Assembly (NCBI RefSeq): GCF_963676685.1
Contig: NC_092348.1
Span: 29,611,386 to 29,675,385 of the forward strand
Length of the DNA: 64,000 nt
From: Mytilus edulis
Lineage: Eukaryota; Mollusca; Bivalvia; Mytilida; Mytilidae
Reading direction: 5' to 3'
Shown here: positions 11,182 to 23,349 of the stretch, piece after piece
Layout of the letters: every line of letters starts with the position of its first letter
Position numbering within the stretch: position 1 is the first letter of the stretch
Notes under the pieces: model-generated
The model's input: only the letters and a program-made list of their open reading frames with translations
Databases searched by the model: none
What the model was told of the DNA's origin: nothing
Program-made: the position numbers and the translations under genes

Positions 11182-12249
11182 TCAGTGAAATACAACCTCA
11201 TCATGTTTACATATATGCTGCATTATTAGTTTTGGTAAAATAATAACATCTCCTTTACTGTTATACTTAGTCTCAAATGAGGCACACTCTATCATGCCCT
11301 TCCAAATTGGCGTATTTGGCAATAAACCTGCTTTCCACATTACGGCTTTATTGCACATAAAATGAATTCTCTTCAAACCATTAGCTAATTGATGTACAGC
11401 TAAAACGGTCCCAGTTATGTCTATAACTTTAGCACCAATTTGTCTTGCATACCAAATAAGCCAATTATCAATGAGCGGTCTACCTATGACTAAATTTGGA
11501 ACAAATTCCCATGGAAATAATTCATTTGTTATGTAATAATCAGCTGCAAATCCCCATGATATATTGCCATGTTTTGCTAATTCGTCAACATCACCAGTAG
11601 AATTTATTTCCGGTTCATGTAATCTCGATATATTCACGTCTATTCTTTTACCTACAACGAGAATTGGTCCTTTTTCGAAATAAGGACTCTTTGTAATTTC
11701 TGTCAGTGTTTTTACTAATCCGTCATTGAAAACTAAATCAGCATTAACATATGCGTAGAGTTTTGATTTCGTTGGTAAATCCATTGCTTCTCGAAACATC
11801 GATCTTAAAATTGGTGTGCCAAAGCACGCGGTTTCTTTAATAGGCAATGTAAGCCAACCACCCTCTCTTGCTAAAGTTTCTATTTCACTATCGTTTGTGA
11901 AAGCAATAGTTCTAACATTCCGGCTTAAAGAATGCCAGTTTTTCACTGCATTTGTATACACAACTGGTTTCTGCATGGACGGGTTCCAGGTTGTGAACAT
12001 TGTCAACAATGGAATGACTTCCTGTTTACTTTTCCAAGTCATATTTAAATATTTTTCATAATTGAAATCAAATTTTACTTCACGTTTGTGAAATAATCTG
12101 ATGGATACACACGATGGACATTTGACCATCATATCCGAAGCTACATGTATGAGAGTGAATATCGTCATTAAGAGTATCAGACTCGACGTAAGCAGACGCC
12201 AGTTTGGTTTGTAGTATGTTAATCGCATTGGAATAGTTTGCCATGGCAT
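11182..12249 (-). CDS. Type II membrane glycosyltransferase-like protein
   Basis: A 355-residue ORF in one exon. Residues 1-18 are short and basic, 19-37 form one hydrophobic anchor (LLTSSLILLMTIFTLIHVA), and the rest would be luminal: the layout of Golgi glycosyltransferases. The luminal part has a strand ending in NADLVF (169-174), which looks like the nucleotide-sugar-binding DxD-like motif. It also has WGFAADYYIT (232-241), an IGRPLIDNWLIWYAR block (255-269) followed by KVIDITG (274-280), and a His-Gln pair at 286-287. I associate this set with nucleotide-diphospho-sugar transferase-fold proteins. Five N-glycosylation sequons (NMT, NDS, NIS, NST, NIS) support a secretory location. A possible 3' splice site (TTATTTTCAG) about 50 bases upstream of the ATG suggests a 5' UTR intron. 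Donor sugar and acceptor cannot be read from the sequence. Coding status is quite sure; the enzyme class is moderately sure. Confidence 0.75.
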   Translation of the reverse strand: MPWQTIPMRLTYYKPNWRLLTSSLILLMTIFTLIHVASDMMVKCPSCVSIRLFHKREVKFDFNYEKYLNMTWKSKQEVIPLLTMFTTWNPSMQKPVVYTNAVKNWHSLSRNVRTIAFTNDSEIETLAREGGWLTLPIKETACFGTPILRSMFREAMDLPTKSKLYAYVNADLVFNDGLVKTLTEITKSPYFEKGPILVVGKRIDVNISRLHEPEINSTGDVDELAKHGNISWGFAADYYITNELFPWEFVPNLVIGRPLIDNWLIWYARQIGAKVIDITGTVLAVHQLANGLKRIHFMCNKAVMWKAGLLPNTPIWKGMIECASFETKYNSKGDVIILPKLIMQHICKHDEVVFH

Positions 12250-12271
12250 CTCCCTTTATTATGTATCTCAT
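12080..12271 (-). promoter_or_regulatory. Upstream ATG and overlapping 63-codon ORF in the leader
   Basis: An ATG at 12269-12271 precedes the glycosyltransferase-like start by 22 bases in another frame and opens a 63-codon ORF that overlaps the main ORF. A second ATG of this frame sits in GCCATGG, a stronger context than that of the main start. If the leader exon begins at the AG near 12291, this ATG would be in the mRNA and could reduce translation of the main ORF. Confidence 0.35.
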
Positions 12272-12290
12272 CTGTTTCCTTTTACGATAT

Positions 12291-12300
12291 CTGAAAATAA
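12291..12300 (-). other. Candidate 3' splice site of a 5' UTR intron
   Basis: On the minus strand the sequence reads CGTTATTTTCAG followed by ATATCGTAAAAGG, a good acceptor just upstream of the glycosyltransferase-like ORF. The matching donor was not identified. Confidence 0.4.
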
Positions 12301-12309
12301 CGAAAATGA

Positions 12310-13880
12310 CAACAATTTAGGTTAAACCTCTTAATAAACAAAATAATCTAAAATAATTGGACTTTCGCAACGCCAGATAAAAACTACACGAGATCATCTA
12401 GATTTTTCCATGAGAAAAAAACGCCTTTACTTATCGGTCTCTTAGCATGTTTAGGTAAGAAATTAACAAGTGCTTAGATCTTTTTTTTATTTATGGTATA
12501 GTTATATGTCATTACAACTCTTATCTCTTGAATGCAAGCTGTGTTTTATATGTGCCAAATTTTCCTTTGATTATGTTTTTTTGGATTTACTTTGGGTATG
12601 TTTACAAATGTATTCATGGACTCGGACATTATAACACCTTTGTTTATGGTCAAATACTTTTATTTAGTCTCTAGATAGTAACAACTAAATATGTACATGT
12701 ACAAACAAAAATTGTTCCCAATGTAATTCTTCAAAAATAATTGAATCCCCAATTGATTTTTACGTTCTGTTTGTTGATATAGTTAAACATTTGATTTTGT
12801 CCAGCTTTATGGACCTCCCTGTTTTTTTTATATATCCTGGTAGTTCAATATTTGCCTTGATAATTATTGTCGCAGGGTCGTCATTTCAGTTTTCTTGGGG
12901 AACAGTACACCAATTGAACTTTATAGAACTGCGTTATCATAGCTTTCTCTAAAAGTTTACTATTTAATGTAATTATGCATCTTCTTGTTTGACTATCAAT
13001 CACATTTCTTGAAGATGATAATAAAAGAATTATTTACCTAAAGTCTGAAAGCAATGTACCCACAGCAGGGTTATTAACAATTTTGCATTTGGATTTTTGT
13101 CAAATTTTCTTTTCTCATTTGTGTTTATAATAGTAACAGCCAAACACACTTCGTCATTTCAATGGGGTACACCCTGACAAGACAATACAATCCAACGATA
13201 AGTTAAATATATATTGTTTGTTGAACTTGGCGTTCTCTATATTCTGATAGATCAATAGTGCCAATAAGTCCTCCTTAGACTAATCACATAAATTTATCAT
13301 ATGCGAAATAAAAAGTGAAACAATTTTATTTATAAACCGTAATTTATCGTTCTGTGTTTAAAGTTTCAGATTTATTATTCTGTCTTAATCGCATCAAACG
13401 AATATTCGACCAGGTCATTTTATTTCTAGTGCAACAGAAATTTCTGAAAATATACAGTTGATACAAATTACTTATGTATCAGTTATGTTTAGTGCTTGAA
13501 TATATACTCTATGTGTGTGACCTGGAGAGAGCTGTTTCATTGGCACTTATACAACATCTTATTATATTTAACTTGTTGTAAATTGAATTTCAATTCTTTT
13601 TCAAAAGGTATGATATGATACATATTGCAGAATTTCATTGAACATAAAATGTACGATCAATTGAACATAGTCATACCCTATATCATCTCAGTACGTGGCA
13701 AATATAACCTCAGAAAGAAAACAGGCAAATTGTACCATAAAATTTGATAAACAAATGTACAATTGTCAGCATAATGGCTACTTCAATTATCTTTTCAAAT
13801 GTAAAAGTCGAAGTAAAGAGCTCAATGTCTAGTTTTATGTGTAGTTTTGGCTTATCTGTTGCTTGGGATTTCGTCTTTTC
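12310..13880. other. Intergenic AT-rich stretch, no gene seen
   Basis: No ORF with a recognisable domain. If the upstream gene has a leader intron, part of this stretch would be that intron and its promoter. No clear TATA-plus-start arrangement could be picked out. Confidence 0.4.
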
Positions 13881-13885
13881 TTCTG

Positions 13886-14060
13886 TTTGACCATTATACC
13901 TCTTAATTATTTTATAAATATTGATTGCTGCTTCATAGATATAAGAAGCTGTGGTATGAGTGCCAATGCGACAACTCTCCATCCAAGTTACAATTTTTCA
14001 AAGAAAACTATTGTAGGTCTAAGTACGGTCTTCACCACGGAGCAATGGTTTGTTTGTACC
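13886..14060 (+). repeat. Dispersed mussel repeat (GGTATGAGTGCCAATGCGACAA)
   Basis: Contains AAGCTGTGGTATGAGTGCC, GACAACTCTCCATCCAAGTT and GTCTAAGTACGGTCTTCACC in order. I recognise this as a frequent mussel intron and intergenic repeat. The short ORF on each strand here is part of the repeat. Confidence 0.6.
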
Positions 14061-15864
14061 CCTTTGTCAGTTTACGAATACATTGTACTAGAGTGTAGCG
14101 GTTTCTCCTTTTTCTACAAATTTTATCATTTTCTAAAGTCAGGCTGAATTTCAGCGATTTGAAAGTCCGATTTTATAACATTCTCGATTGAACTTTTCTT
14201 TTCTATGTTTTCCCCCCTAAAAAACAATTTATGTTGATTATAGTCATTTCAAAAGCACATACACTTAAAAGTCTCTTTTTTAAGAGCCAGTCTGTGATAA
14301 AACCATGCAAAATGGTCCAAATCCAAAATATTCCAATCAGACTGATATTTTGTATTTTAGATACCTTATATGTAATAACTATTTGTGCAAAATATTTTGA
14401 AAAAATATTCAGCCATTATTTGTGTATGCTGAACATTCGATAATTGTCTATTTCTGTACTGACAAATGGCCATTTCAAGCCTATTTTAGGGTATTTTGAC
14501 CTGATTTGTTTTTGTTTTATAGAAAAAATACAGCTTAATGATAACAAATATCTTAACTAACAACTTAAAATGAAAGGAAATTATGATAATTCAAAAAGTT
14601 GTGAGATTTCTCAATACCCCTACTAACAGGTTGAAATTGCATGGTTTTGAAAAAGTGCCGATTCAGCAAAATTTGTATATTTTTAAAGGCTTGAATCTTG
14701 TAAGATCATGTTTTATTTTCAATAAAATGTAATATTTCATGAAGCTTATATATTTATCTACAAAATGCAAGAAAATGGTGCTCGGCAAATGATACCTTCC
14801 TACGAGAAAATAATAATTAAAGATAGGCGTGATGGCCATTTTGCCGATTTTTTGATTTTTTTATCTGTTTCATTAGAAACTTTTTAAAAGTATGTAATAG
14901 TCAAAATATAAGATAAATAATGACTGAACTAATGTTTACTGGTTATATTAATTGAATAAACCAAGTTTAACTTAGTTTAAATTATAAAAGATACTAAAGG
15001 AGTAAACCCGGGGAAACCGCTTTTTTGCATTTTTTGCCCCTAAAATGAGCATTTTTACCATATGTTTAAAATCTTAACTTATTCAAAAGTAAATTACTTT
15101 AGTAACTTAAAATGGGCTGTTTTATTTACAATACTATGCACACTCATGAGGTAATATCATCATGAGTTCTTCACAATTTTAGCATTTTATAATAATCTAG
15201 TTTTTAGACGCTTTTTTGTCTAAATTCAAAGTGGCCACAATTGAGTTCAGTCTTAAATTTTTAAAACATGTTGTATTTGATAATGATTCATAAAACTGTT
15301 TAACATATAAGAGATAGAGACTCAACATGAATGCAACCCCTTGCAATTTAGACAAAAATACTATCATAAAAGTACTAAAAATTCTAAGCACGTCTCCTTC
15401 AGATGAAATCGGGGTATTTTCTTTTCTAAAATAGTATGAAAATGTAGATAAAATTGTACAAACTGCGCAGCCTTGTACATCCATGTTATCTATTTCCAGA
15501 AAAGAGGAAGATTTAATAGTTTTGTGAATTTCATAGAAGTGTGCCTTTTACCTTGAAAAGTGCTATATTTTGTATATTGTGATAAAGCTTTATGTCAAAT
15601 ATAAAGAGACTACACCTAGTAGTTCCTGATAAATCTGGAACTGAAATTTTGTGACGCTGACATGAACCAGTTCGTTATCCCTATGTCAATTCTGGGAGAA
15701 CAGTGGACATAACAGTAATGTTAAGTTTCCTCCTAGAATGTAATCTCTAGCAATTTGAGGCTTGGGAATAAGACATGTAAAATACAGATGGCCTATTACT
15801 ACCAGCTGAGACAAACACAAATATTTCAAATTGCAATAAAATTTATTTCATAACCACATGTAAT

Positions 15865-16800
15865 AACCAGATACTCCGCAGGGTGCAGCTTTATACGACC
15901 GCAGAGGTCGAACCCTGAACAGTTGGGGCAAAGTATGGACACAACATTTAAGCTTGATATAGCTCTGAATTTGGATTGTGATTAAATAGTTGACACAACA
16001 GAATGAGTGTGGTCTAAGAACTTAAACTTAAAAACTTTAAAAAAATTAATTTGACATTTACCCATTATGGTCCAATATCCAAAATCAAAATACATGGTCA
16101 GATTCAGCATATCATAGAACCCCAAGAATTCAATTTTTGATGCAATCAAATAATGTTCAATTTTAGACCCCATTAGACTTCAATGTGGACCAATTTGATA
16201 ACCGGGCCCAAATATTAAAAATCTAAATACATGGTTAGATTCAGCATATTGAAGAACCCCATTTATTCAATTTTGTTGAAATCAAACAAAGTTTAATTTT
16301 GGACCCCGATTTAGACCAACTTGAAAACTGGGCCCATAATAAAAAATCTTAGTACATTTTTAGATTCAGCATTATCAAAAAAGCCAAGAATTAAATTTTT
16401 GTTAAAATCAAAATAAGTTTAATTTTGGATCCTTTGGACCTTAATGTAAACCAATTTGAAAACAGGACCAAAAATTAAGAATCTAAATTCACTGTTAGAT
16501 TTGGCATATCTAAGAACCCCAATAATTCATTTTTTGATGAAATCAAACAGTTTAATTTTGGACCCTTTTTGGCCCCTAATTCGTAAACTGTTGGGACCAA
16601 AACTCCCAAAATCAATCCCAACCTTTCTTTTATGGTCATAAACCTTGTGTTTAAATTTCATAGATTTCTATTTTCTTATACTAAAGTTATAGTGCGAAAA
16701 CCAAATATCTTTGGATGACGACGACGATGTCAACGGCAACGTCATACCAATATACGACCAATATTTTTCATTTTTTGCGGTTGTATAAAAACAAATATAC
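15865..16800 (+). mobile_element. Tandem-core repeat family B, copy 1
   Basis: Starts with CTCCGCAGGGTGCAGCTTTA and TACGACCGC and ends near GCGGTTGTATAAAAA, so the ends are inverted relative to each other (TTATACGACCGC against GCGGTTGTATAAA). The core holds four diverged copies of a unit of about 135 bases marked by AGATTCAGCATA and TTAATTTTGGACC. A GACGACGACGATG tract precedes the right end. A tandem core between subterminal inverted repeats fits pearl/Helentron-like elements of bivalves; this class call is inference. Confidence 0.65.
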
Positions 16801-16869
16801 ACAGATAAATGGTTAAACTGTTGAGCAGACATACAATTACCCGTCCACGTCCACTTGTATTTTTGTCCA

Positions 16870-17290
16870 TCTGATGAGTTAAGCCTTTTTCAACTGATTT
16901 TTATAATTCGTTCTTATGTTTTACTGTTATACCACTGTCCTAGGTTAGGGGAGGGTTGGGATCTCCCGCTAACATGTTTAACCCCGATACATTATTTATG
17001 TATGTGCCTGTCCCAAGTCAGGAGCCTGTAATTCAGTGGTAGTCGTTTGTTTATGTGTAACATATTTGTTTTTCATTCATTTTTTATATACATAAGGCCT
17101 TCAGTTTTCTCATTTGAATTGTTTTACATTGTCTTATCGGGGCCTTTTGTAGCTGACTATGCGGTATGGGCTTTGCTCATTGATTAAGCCGTACGGTGAC
17201 CTTTAGTTGTTAATGTCTGTGTCATTTTGGTCTCTTGTGGACAGTTGTCTCATTGGCAATCATACCACATCTTCTTTTTTATATTGTCAT
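16870..17290 (+). repeat. Dispersed mussel repeat ending TCTCATTGGCAATCATACCA
   Basis: About 400 bases running through GTTATACCACTGTCCTAGG, GCCTGTCCCAAGTCAGGAG, TATCGGGGCCTTTTGTAGC and TCTCTTGTGGACAGTTGTCT to ATACCACATCTTC. Partial copies occur at 24120-24275 and, inverted, at 48070-48135 and 55650-55710. I recognise this as one of the commonest Mytilus dispersed repeats. No ORF. Confidence 0.75.
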
Positions 17291-17479
17291 TAAAATGGTA
17301 AGATTTTACTGTTTATATACATGTAATATTATGGTGGTCTACCGTAAAGAAAAACGTGCAAAATGGTCTAAATACAAGTTTTTAGTCATGAATGAACATG
17401 ATGAAGGTATTAGCAAAAAAAAGTAAAAGTTTGATAGATCTGAAAAAATTTAACATAATAAAGTCATCAATATCTATTT

Positions 17480-18110
17480 TAACTAAATATTAAACAATTT
17501 TACAGCATCAGAATTTTTTGGGATAAAAACAAGCATTCTGTGAGTAATACATGACAATACATAGTCCCCAGCCCTTTACAAATTCATTGTAATGGAACAA
17601 AATTATAAGTTGATCTATAATTTGTCATGGTGTAAACTACATAAAAATATCGAGACAAAATCTTCAAGCAAAACAAAAAAAAAACTTGTTGAATTCTGAC
17701 TATCTAAGTGAATTTCCTATGTCCAAAGACCACAACTCTGCACACAAATATCAGACTGGAACAAAACTGAATCACTAAATACCAAAGAAAAGTAAAAACA
17801 TTCAAAATGTCATTTTGTCTTTAAAAAAATGAGTTATTTCCGTTTGAACAGAAATCTTCTAATGAATAAGTATTTCATCAAAAATTTAATTCTAGAGAAA
17901 GGGCTTCAACTGAACAAGGAGAAAAGCTTAAAGCGTGAGTAATGAATTCGACCTGTAACTTGTCATGATAAATCAATTAACCAAATATCAAATCAAAATC
18001 TACAAGCACAAAAAGTCTTGATTTGCCGAAATGACAGATAGACAGACTGACAGACAAACGCAGTGCAAACCTAAGTCCACTTAGACGTTAGCCGTTAGGG
18101 GACTTAAAAT
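17480..18110 (+). mobile_element. Dispersed repeat family D (GCAGTGCAAACCTAAGTCC end)
   Basis: Two diverged blocks with TAATTTGTCATGGTGTAAAC and CTTGTCATGATAAATC, then a GACAGATAGACAGACTGACAG tract, then CGCAGTGCAAACCTAAGTCC and GTTAGGGGACTTAAAA. The arrangement (repeated core, GACAGA-type tract, defined end) parallels families A, B and C. Confidence 0.55.
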
Positions 18111-18514
18111 CAAAATCTCAAAGTATCAACAAACAAGAAAGAGATGTTCTTTGGAGAGGGAACATTCAAGATAATTTTGGAAAAGCTTTCAATTTTTTAA
18201 GAAGAAGGGTCACCTCAAATGTCTTTCTTTTATCTTTATTTAATCTGAGATATAAATCAAAAACTTTTATATGGCACATTATATATGTACATATAAATTT
18301 TTTTCGTAGATGAAAAAAAATGGCCCCTTTTTTTCATACGCTCTAATAGACACAGATTTCGAATCTAGACACGCAATGAGTGATTGCCCCTATAATTGGT
18401 TGCATTCCAATCAAAAGTTTCAAAGAGGAAAATTTTTTGAAGTACAAGTATGTTCACAACTCTGTTTCATATAACAAGCTTTTTAAAAGACTGTCATCAA
18501 TTGAAAGTATGTGA

Positions 18515-19430
18515 AAATCAGGTGCTCCGCAGGGCGCAGCTTTATACAACCGCATTGGTTGGACCCTGAACAGTTGGGGCAAATTAAAGTTGGTCACAAT
18601 GTTCAAGCTTGATGCTGTCTGAATTTGGATTGTGATTGCATTTTTGACAAACTAAAGGTTTTTGTTACAAAATAAATGTGGTCAAAGATCAACAAATCTA
18701 TTGCAAAATACTGTGCAATTGAAGATTTCTTCTTGAAAATTTTCAAAATTTGAAATTTGAAAAATTTTGAAAAAAAAAGAAATCCCTTAACAAATTGTTT
18801 ACAAATCCCCCCCACCCCTCTATTGAAACCCCCTTTAAGGAATAACCCTAAAACACAATCCAATCCTTTCCTTTTAAGTATAGAACCTTGTAGTACAATT
18901 ACAGAGAGATCCATATATTTAAACCCAAGTTATTCTTTGGAAACTAGAAACATGCTTCTTTTAGGCCCTTTTTTGGCCCCTTATTCCTACATATTTCGGA
19001 CAATTAATCCAAAACTAAGTCCCAGCCTCCCCTTTGTTATATGCAGCATTGTGGTACAATTTGAGAGAGATCCATACAATTACACACAAGTTATTGTCTT
19101 GAAACTAGAAAAATGCTTGTTTTTTGGCCCCTTTTTGGCCCTTAATTCCAAACTTTGAACCCATGACCCATTTAAATGAATCCGAACGTTCTACGTGTGG
19201 TTTTAAACATTGTGATACAATATCAGAGCAATTAAAATACTTATACACAAGTTATTATCCTTAAACTATAAAATGCTTGTTTTGGCCCCCTTCTGTGCCC
19301 TTAATTCCTTAACGGTTGGGTCCATCATCCCCAAAATCGACCCAAACCTTCCTTTTGTGGTATTGAACCTTCTGAAAAAAAATCATAAAGATCTATACAC
19401 TTAAACTAAAGTTATTGTCCTGAATATTAG
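18515..19430 (+). mobile_element. Tandem-core repeat family B, copy 2
   Basis: Begins GGTGCTCCGCAGGGCGCAGC, TTTATACAACCGC and GGACCCTGAACAGTTGGGGC like copy 1. It then carries diverged units marked by TTGGCCCCT and ACACAAGTTATTGTC. The right end is missing or unrecognisable. Short ORFs across it are artefacts. Confidence 0.65.
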
Positions 19431-20059
19431 TCTACTTTGATCAGTTTTAGTTAAAATATTAAGGGGCAAAAACTATTACAATTAGTGCATTTTATAGATA
19501 TTTGGGAGCATTTTTTTACCAATTTCACAATATTTGCCAGGCTAAATTTTTTTACTTGTCTTAGAACTGATATGCACCTTTAAAAAAATCCTAAAAGTTG
19601 AAAAAAAAAAATATGATCTTGAGAGAAAACACCTACTGAGTACATGTACTACATGCAAGTTATCTAATACATCTGTTGCACGAACCTCTCTGGCAACCTG
19701 CCAAAAGGTAAAAAAAATGTCAAAATGCATTTTTTCTTTTTTTTATATAATGTTCTTTGCAAAATATAACAAGATAATGCTATATTTAAGAGATATATCA
19801 ATTATCCAGACCTTTAAAAAGTACCTACATATGGTTATTTTTTTTTTGCATTTTTTTATAATAATTCACGAATATGCAAATAAGGCTGTTAAATAAAAAA
19901 TAGTGTGAATTTACAAAAAAATTTTTTTTATCTTAACTCCTAAATACCCAAAGATTTTGGAAATATATATAATGTTGCCCAGTTATAACTACCAATTTGG
20001 ACGAAATTTGAGATTTTGCATGGTTTTATGGCAGACTGGCTCTTAACTTATATCACAAC

Positions 20060-22095
20060 CCGGTAGCTACCATACAATGGTCAAAGCGATAAATATTGTA
20101 CTCGGACACACGACTGAATTCATTTATTTTCTATAATAGTGGAGAATCGAAATAGTTGATATGTGTCAAATCTACAAAGAGTTGATAGTTACTAATAATA
20201 TTACAAACACATGCGCAAATATGAAGAAAAATACCCGAAATGAATATCGGGAGAAAATAAGAGCACATGTGGTATTTCGCAAGAAAATTTTTTTTTCTAC
20301 AAAAAGTTACAAGTGAGATCTCAGTAATAATTAGGGAATAGCCTATTGTCGCGATGCTTAAAGTTCAACATGTATACATACCTTCATATGTTTGATTGTG
20401 GTTTCATTGACTTGTAGGGTTGATGTCTGATTTGTGTTTATCCAATTTATTAAATTTAGACAATGCACTTCATCGAGTCGTGAACATTATAAAGTAACCT
20501 GCGATCAATTTTAGTCGTAAGATTTATGTGGAAAGGTGTCTAGGGAACTCGTAAGTGGTTGATTTGATTTTAATTTTGTTCTATTTTGTCTATATCTTTA
20601 TGTTTTGTTTTTGTCGGGGGTACAATGTATACCCCTTATCTCAATTTATGTATGTATATCATAAAATTAAGTATCTATATAAACATAAAGTATCTATGAC
20701 AAAGAAAAAATAAATATAAAAATTACAAAATTTTACCTTTATCGGGAATATATCCCACATCATTTTACTCAACATCATTAATCAACGAATTATCCAACAT
20801 AAATTTGACATTTCTATAACAGTTAAGTCTTTTTTCATTTCGTCTAGGCGTAGATTTAAGGGACAATCATTATTATTTTGATTTGCATTAAAAATATCTA
20901 AGGTGTTACACGGCATTGATGACTCAACTTACTATGTGGTGGATAAATTTTATTACTTATCGACCGTCGGTGAAAAAAGGATGTCTTTTTATGCTATTTA
21001 GACCTTAAAATGATTACTTTATATCAGATTGTTTATGTCTATGGAATATTATGAACAAAACTATATCAAAACGTAGATTTAATTCGTTATAGTCCAGTAA
21101 AGAAAGAAAAACAAGTTTAGTGTTGTATTATTTGAAAAGAACGTAGTAAGGGAACGGCCATTTTCTAAAAACCTATTCTGATAGATCTACAGAAGCGTAT
21201 TAGCGCAAACGGTTTACGTTAAACGCAAAGATAGGAAGAAAAATATGTGTGGCGATACGCTTCCGTACTGATCCGTACTAATCCACAATTTAATTTAATG
21301 AAGAAAAAAATTATTCTGGTCCATATTATCATGATTATGTCTTTGGTGAAGCAGATGACAACAAACATATATTCTAAATCCAGATTATCCCTATACATTA
21401 AATTAGTGTTAAATTTTAAAGAATATTGATTGATAGCGTCGAAAAAAAATCGTGCTTTACGCGAGTTATTTCTCGATAAAACTGGACTTTTTCAACATAT
21501 ATTTTTTATGAAACATTGATTTTAGAATTACCTACATGTCATTCGCTTATCTTAATCCATATCCTGAATAAATTGTTCACTTATTTAGTTGTCCATTATC
21601 CTGAAATTTACCACACCTTCAAACATGACACTTCTAATCGGAGGAAAACATATGTCAGTGCAAGATAATAAATTTTCATGGATTTGAAGTGCAATAAGAA
21701 CTCAAAAATTCGGTATCGTTGTTTCTCAGTTGACTCTGTTTGAACCTGACGTCAAGTTGTCTTCTAATTCTATGTTCAGATCTTTCTTATTTCTCAATGT
21801 CTTCTGTATTTATTTAAAGTTATTTACCCCATTTACTCATTATTTATCATGCTTGCATCTTCATATTAATTTCTCTGAATATTTCATTCTTATAAAGGGC
21901 TTTGAAGGGCAAAAACATTTGACATGACAATACATTTTGTGATATCAATAATTCGAGATTAAAGCAAATAACATTCAATAAAATCAAGTGATATATAGAA
22001 CTTTCTAAAGTAAATATTTAAGCAGCTCAATCTTTTAAATTACACAGTGCAAGTTTGTCTGATATTCGGTTCATAAGTGTGTATGCGTAAACAGT
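20060..22095. other. Intergenic stretch, nothing recognised
   Basis: AT-rich with scattered short ORFs and no repeat family or domain I can identify. A GGGGGTACAATGTATACCCC inverted repeat lies near 20617-20636 but has no obvious role. Confidence 0.4.
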
Positions 22096-22099
22096 AAGC

Positions 22100-22852
22100 T
22101 TAAAGGTGCAATAGCTGTCAAAATCATGTTCACCGATTTGAATCAAATTCTCATATTCGACTTATAACATACTAAGACTCCAAATTATAAAAAAAATCTA
22201 AAGTATACAATTTAAGATGGATGAACCCGGTAATATGTTTCAGCATTTCGTCTGTATTTACATCCAGGCGTCATGTAATTAATCATCGAGGTGACTTCCG
22301 AAGACTACGGACGGACGGTCATATAACCCGATAAATACATAAACATAGATGTAAATAGAAAGCAAACTCGTGCGATTAGATTTTTCTAAGTCTGTTTAAT
22401 TTCATATTATAGGTTAATATAAAATATGTTGCCTGTATTAGAATGAGCTTTTGTTGATCTTATCAGTCACCAAATGACTAACTCTTGTTTCACTTTCAAT
22501 ATTGACATGATTCTCTCCATTTAAATATATGAACACGTAAAGTTCATGCATAACTCTTCTCTAGCTAAGAGGTTAAATGGAAGGTCACATGAATACGGTT
22601 TGAATGAGGTCGAAGTATTCACTTAGTTAGTTTAGACATATGTTATTGTTCAAAAAGGACAAATAGATTAGACACAGGTTTTTGTACTTAGTATTGTCTT
22701 CTCCACTTCCAAGTGAATAATTCATCAGCAATGCTTCTTACCTTGTTTTGACAAAATTGAACCAAAATATTATTTCACTATTTCACTTTTTATTAATTAT
22801 TGAACAAAAATATCATATCTTTATTTTATACTCGTAGCTAATGCCCCTTTAA
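22100..22852. mobile_element. TTAA-ended MITE, copy 1
   Basis: Left end TTAAAGGTGCAATAGCTGTC, right end GCTAATGCCCCTTTAA. It matches 62320-62979 in the ends and in internal blocks (AATCAAATTCTCATATT, GCAAACTCGTGC, AAGTGAATAATTCAT). There is no ORF, so it is a non-autonomous element. The ends are more diverged than in copy 2. Confidence 0.75.
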
Positions 22853-23050
22853 TACTGCTGTTTCTCAAAACAATAGTAGGATGTCATTTCTGTCAATGAA
22901 GAACAACATTAAAATGCTGAATAATCCCCGTAGCTGGTATTTGGATTACTGTCACCCTCGAGGACCAATAATCTACAAACATTGGTTAAACCCGACCTTA
23001 TTGGTACTTAATTTACTTATTTTTATTTCTATTTGATAGCAATCATAAAC

Positions 23051-23345
23051 AAGAATGTGTCTTCAGTACACGGATGCCCCATCCGCACAATCATTTTCTA
23101 TGTTCAATGTGGGAGGGGGGATCTCTAATCTGGCATTAAAATTAGAAAAATCATATCATAGGGAACATGAATACAAAGTTTTAAGTTGATTAAACTTCAA
23201 CTTCCTTAAAAACTACCTCAACCAAAAACTTTAACCTGAAGCGGGACAGACGGACGAACGGACGAACGGTACAACGAACGGACGGACGCACAGGCCAGAA
23301 AACATAATGCCTATAAAAATGGGACATAAAAATGGGGCATAAAAA
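23051..23345 (+). mobile_element. Tandem-core repeat family A, short copy
   Basis: Starts AAGAATGTGTCTTCAGTACA and CGGATGCCCCATCC and ends with ACGGACGGACGCACAGGCC, CATAATGCC and GGGGCATAAAAA. The core unit occurs once. Family members at 44493-44967, 45427-45660 and 51052-51176 share the ATGCCCCAC start and GGGGCATAAA end, which are inverted relative to each other. Confidence 0.7.
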
Positions 23346-23349
23346 CATA

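Larger units (their letters stand above)
14275..20050. mobile_element. Candidate 5.8-kb composite bounded by ~33-bp inverted repeats
   Basis: TAAGAGCCAGTCTG, then ATAAAACCATGCAAAAT, at 14281-14313 recurs inverted at about 20013-20046, with a two-base difference in the middle. Between the ends are several other dispersed repeats and no transposase. It is either a large non-autonomous element that collected nested insertions, or two solitary copies of a short repeat in opposite orientation. I cannot tell which. Confidence 0.4.

Noticed and set aside
18757-19158. 133-codon plus-strand ORF
   Set aside because: It lies in tandem-core repeat family B and shows repeated phrases from the repeat units rather than a protein domain.
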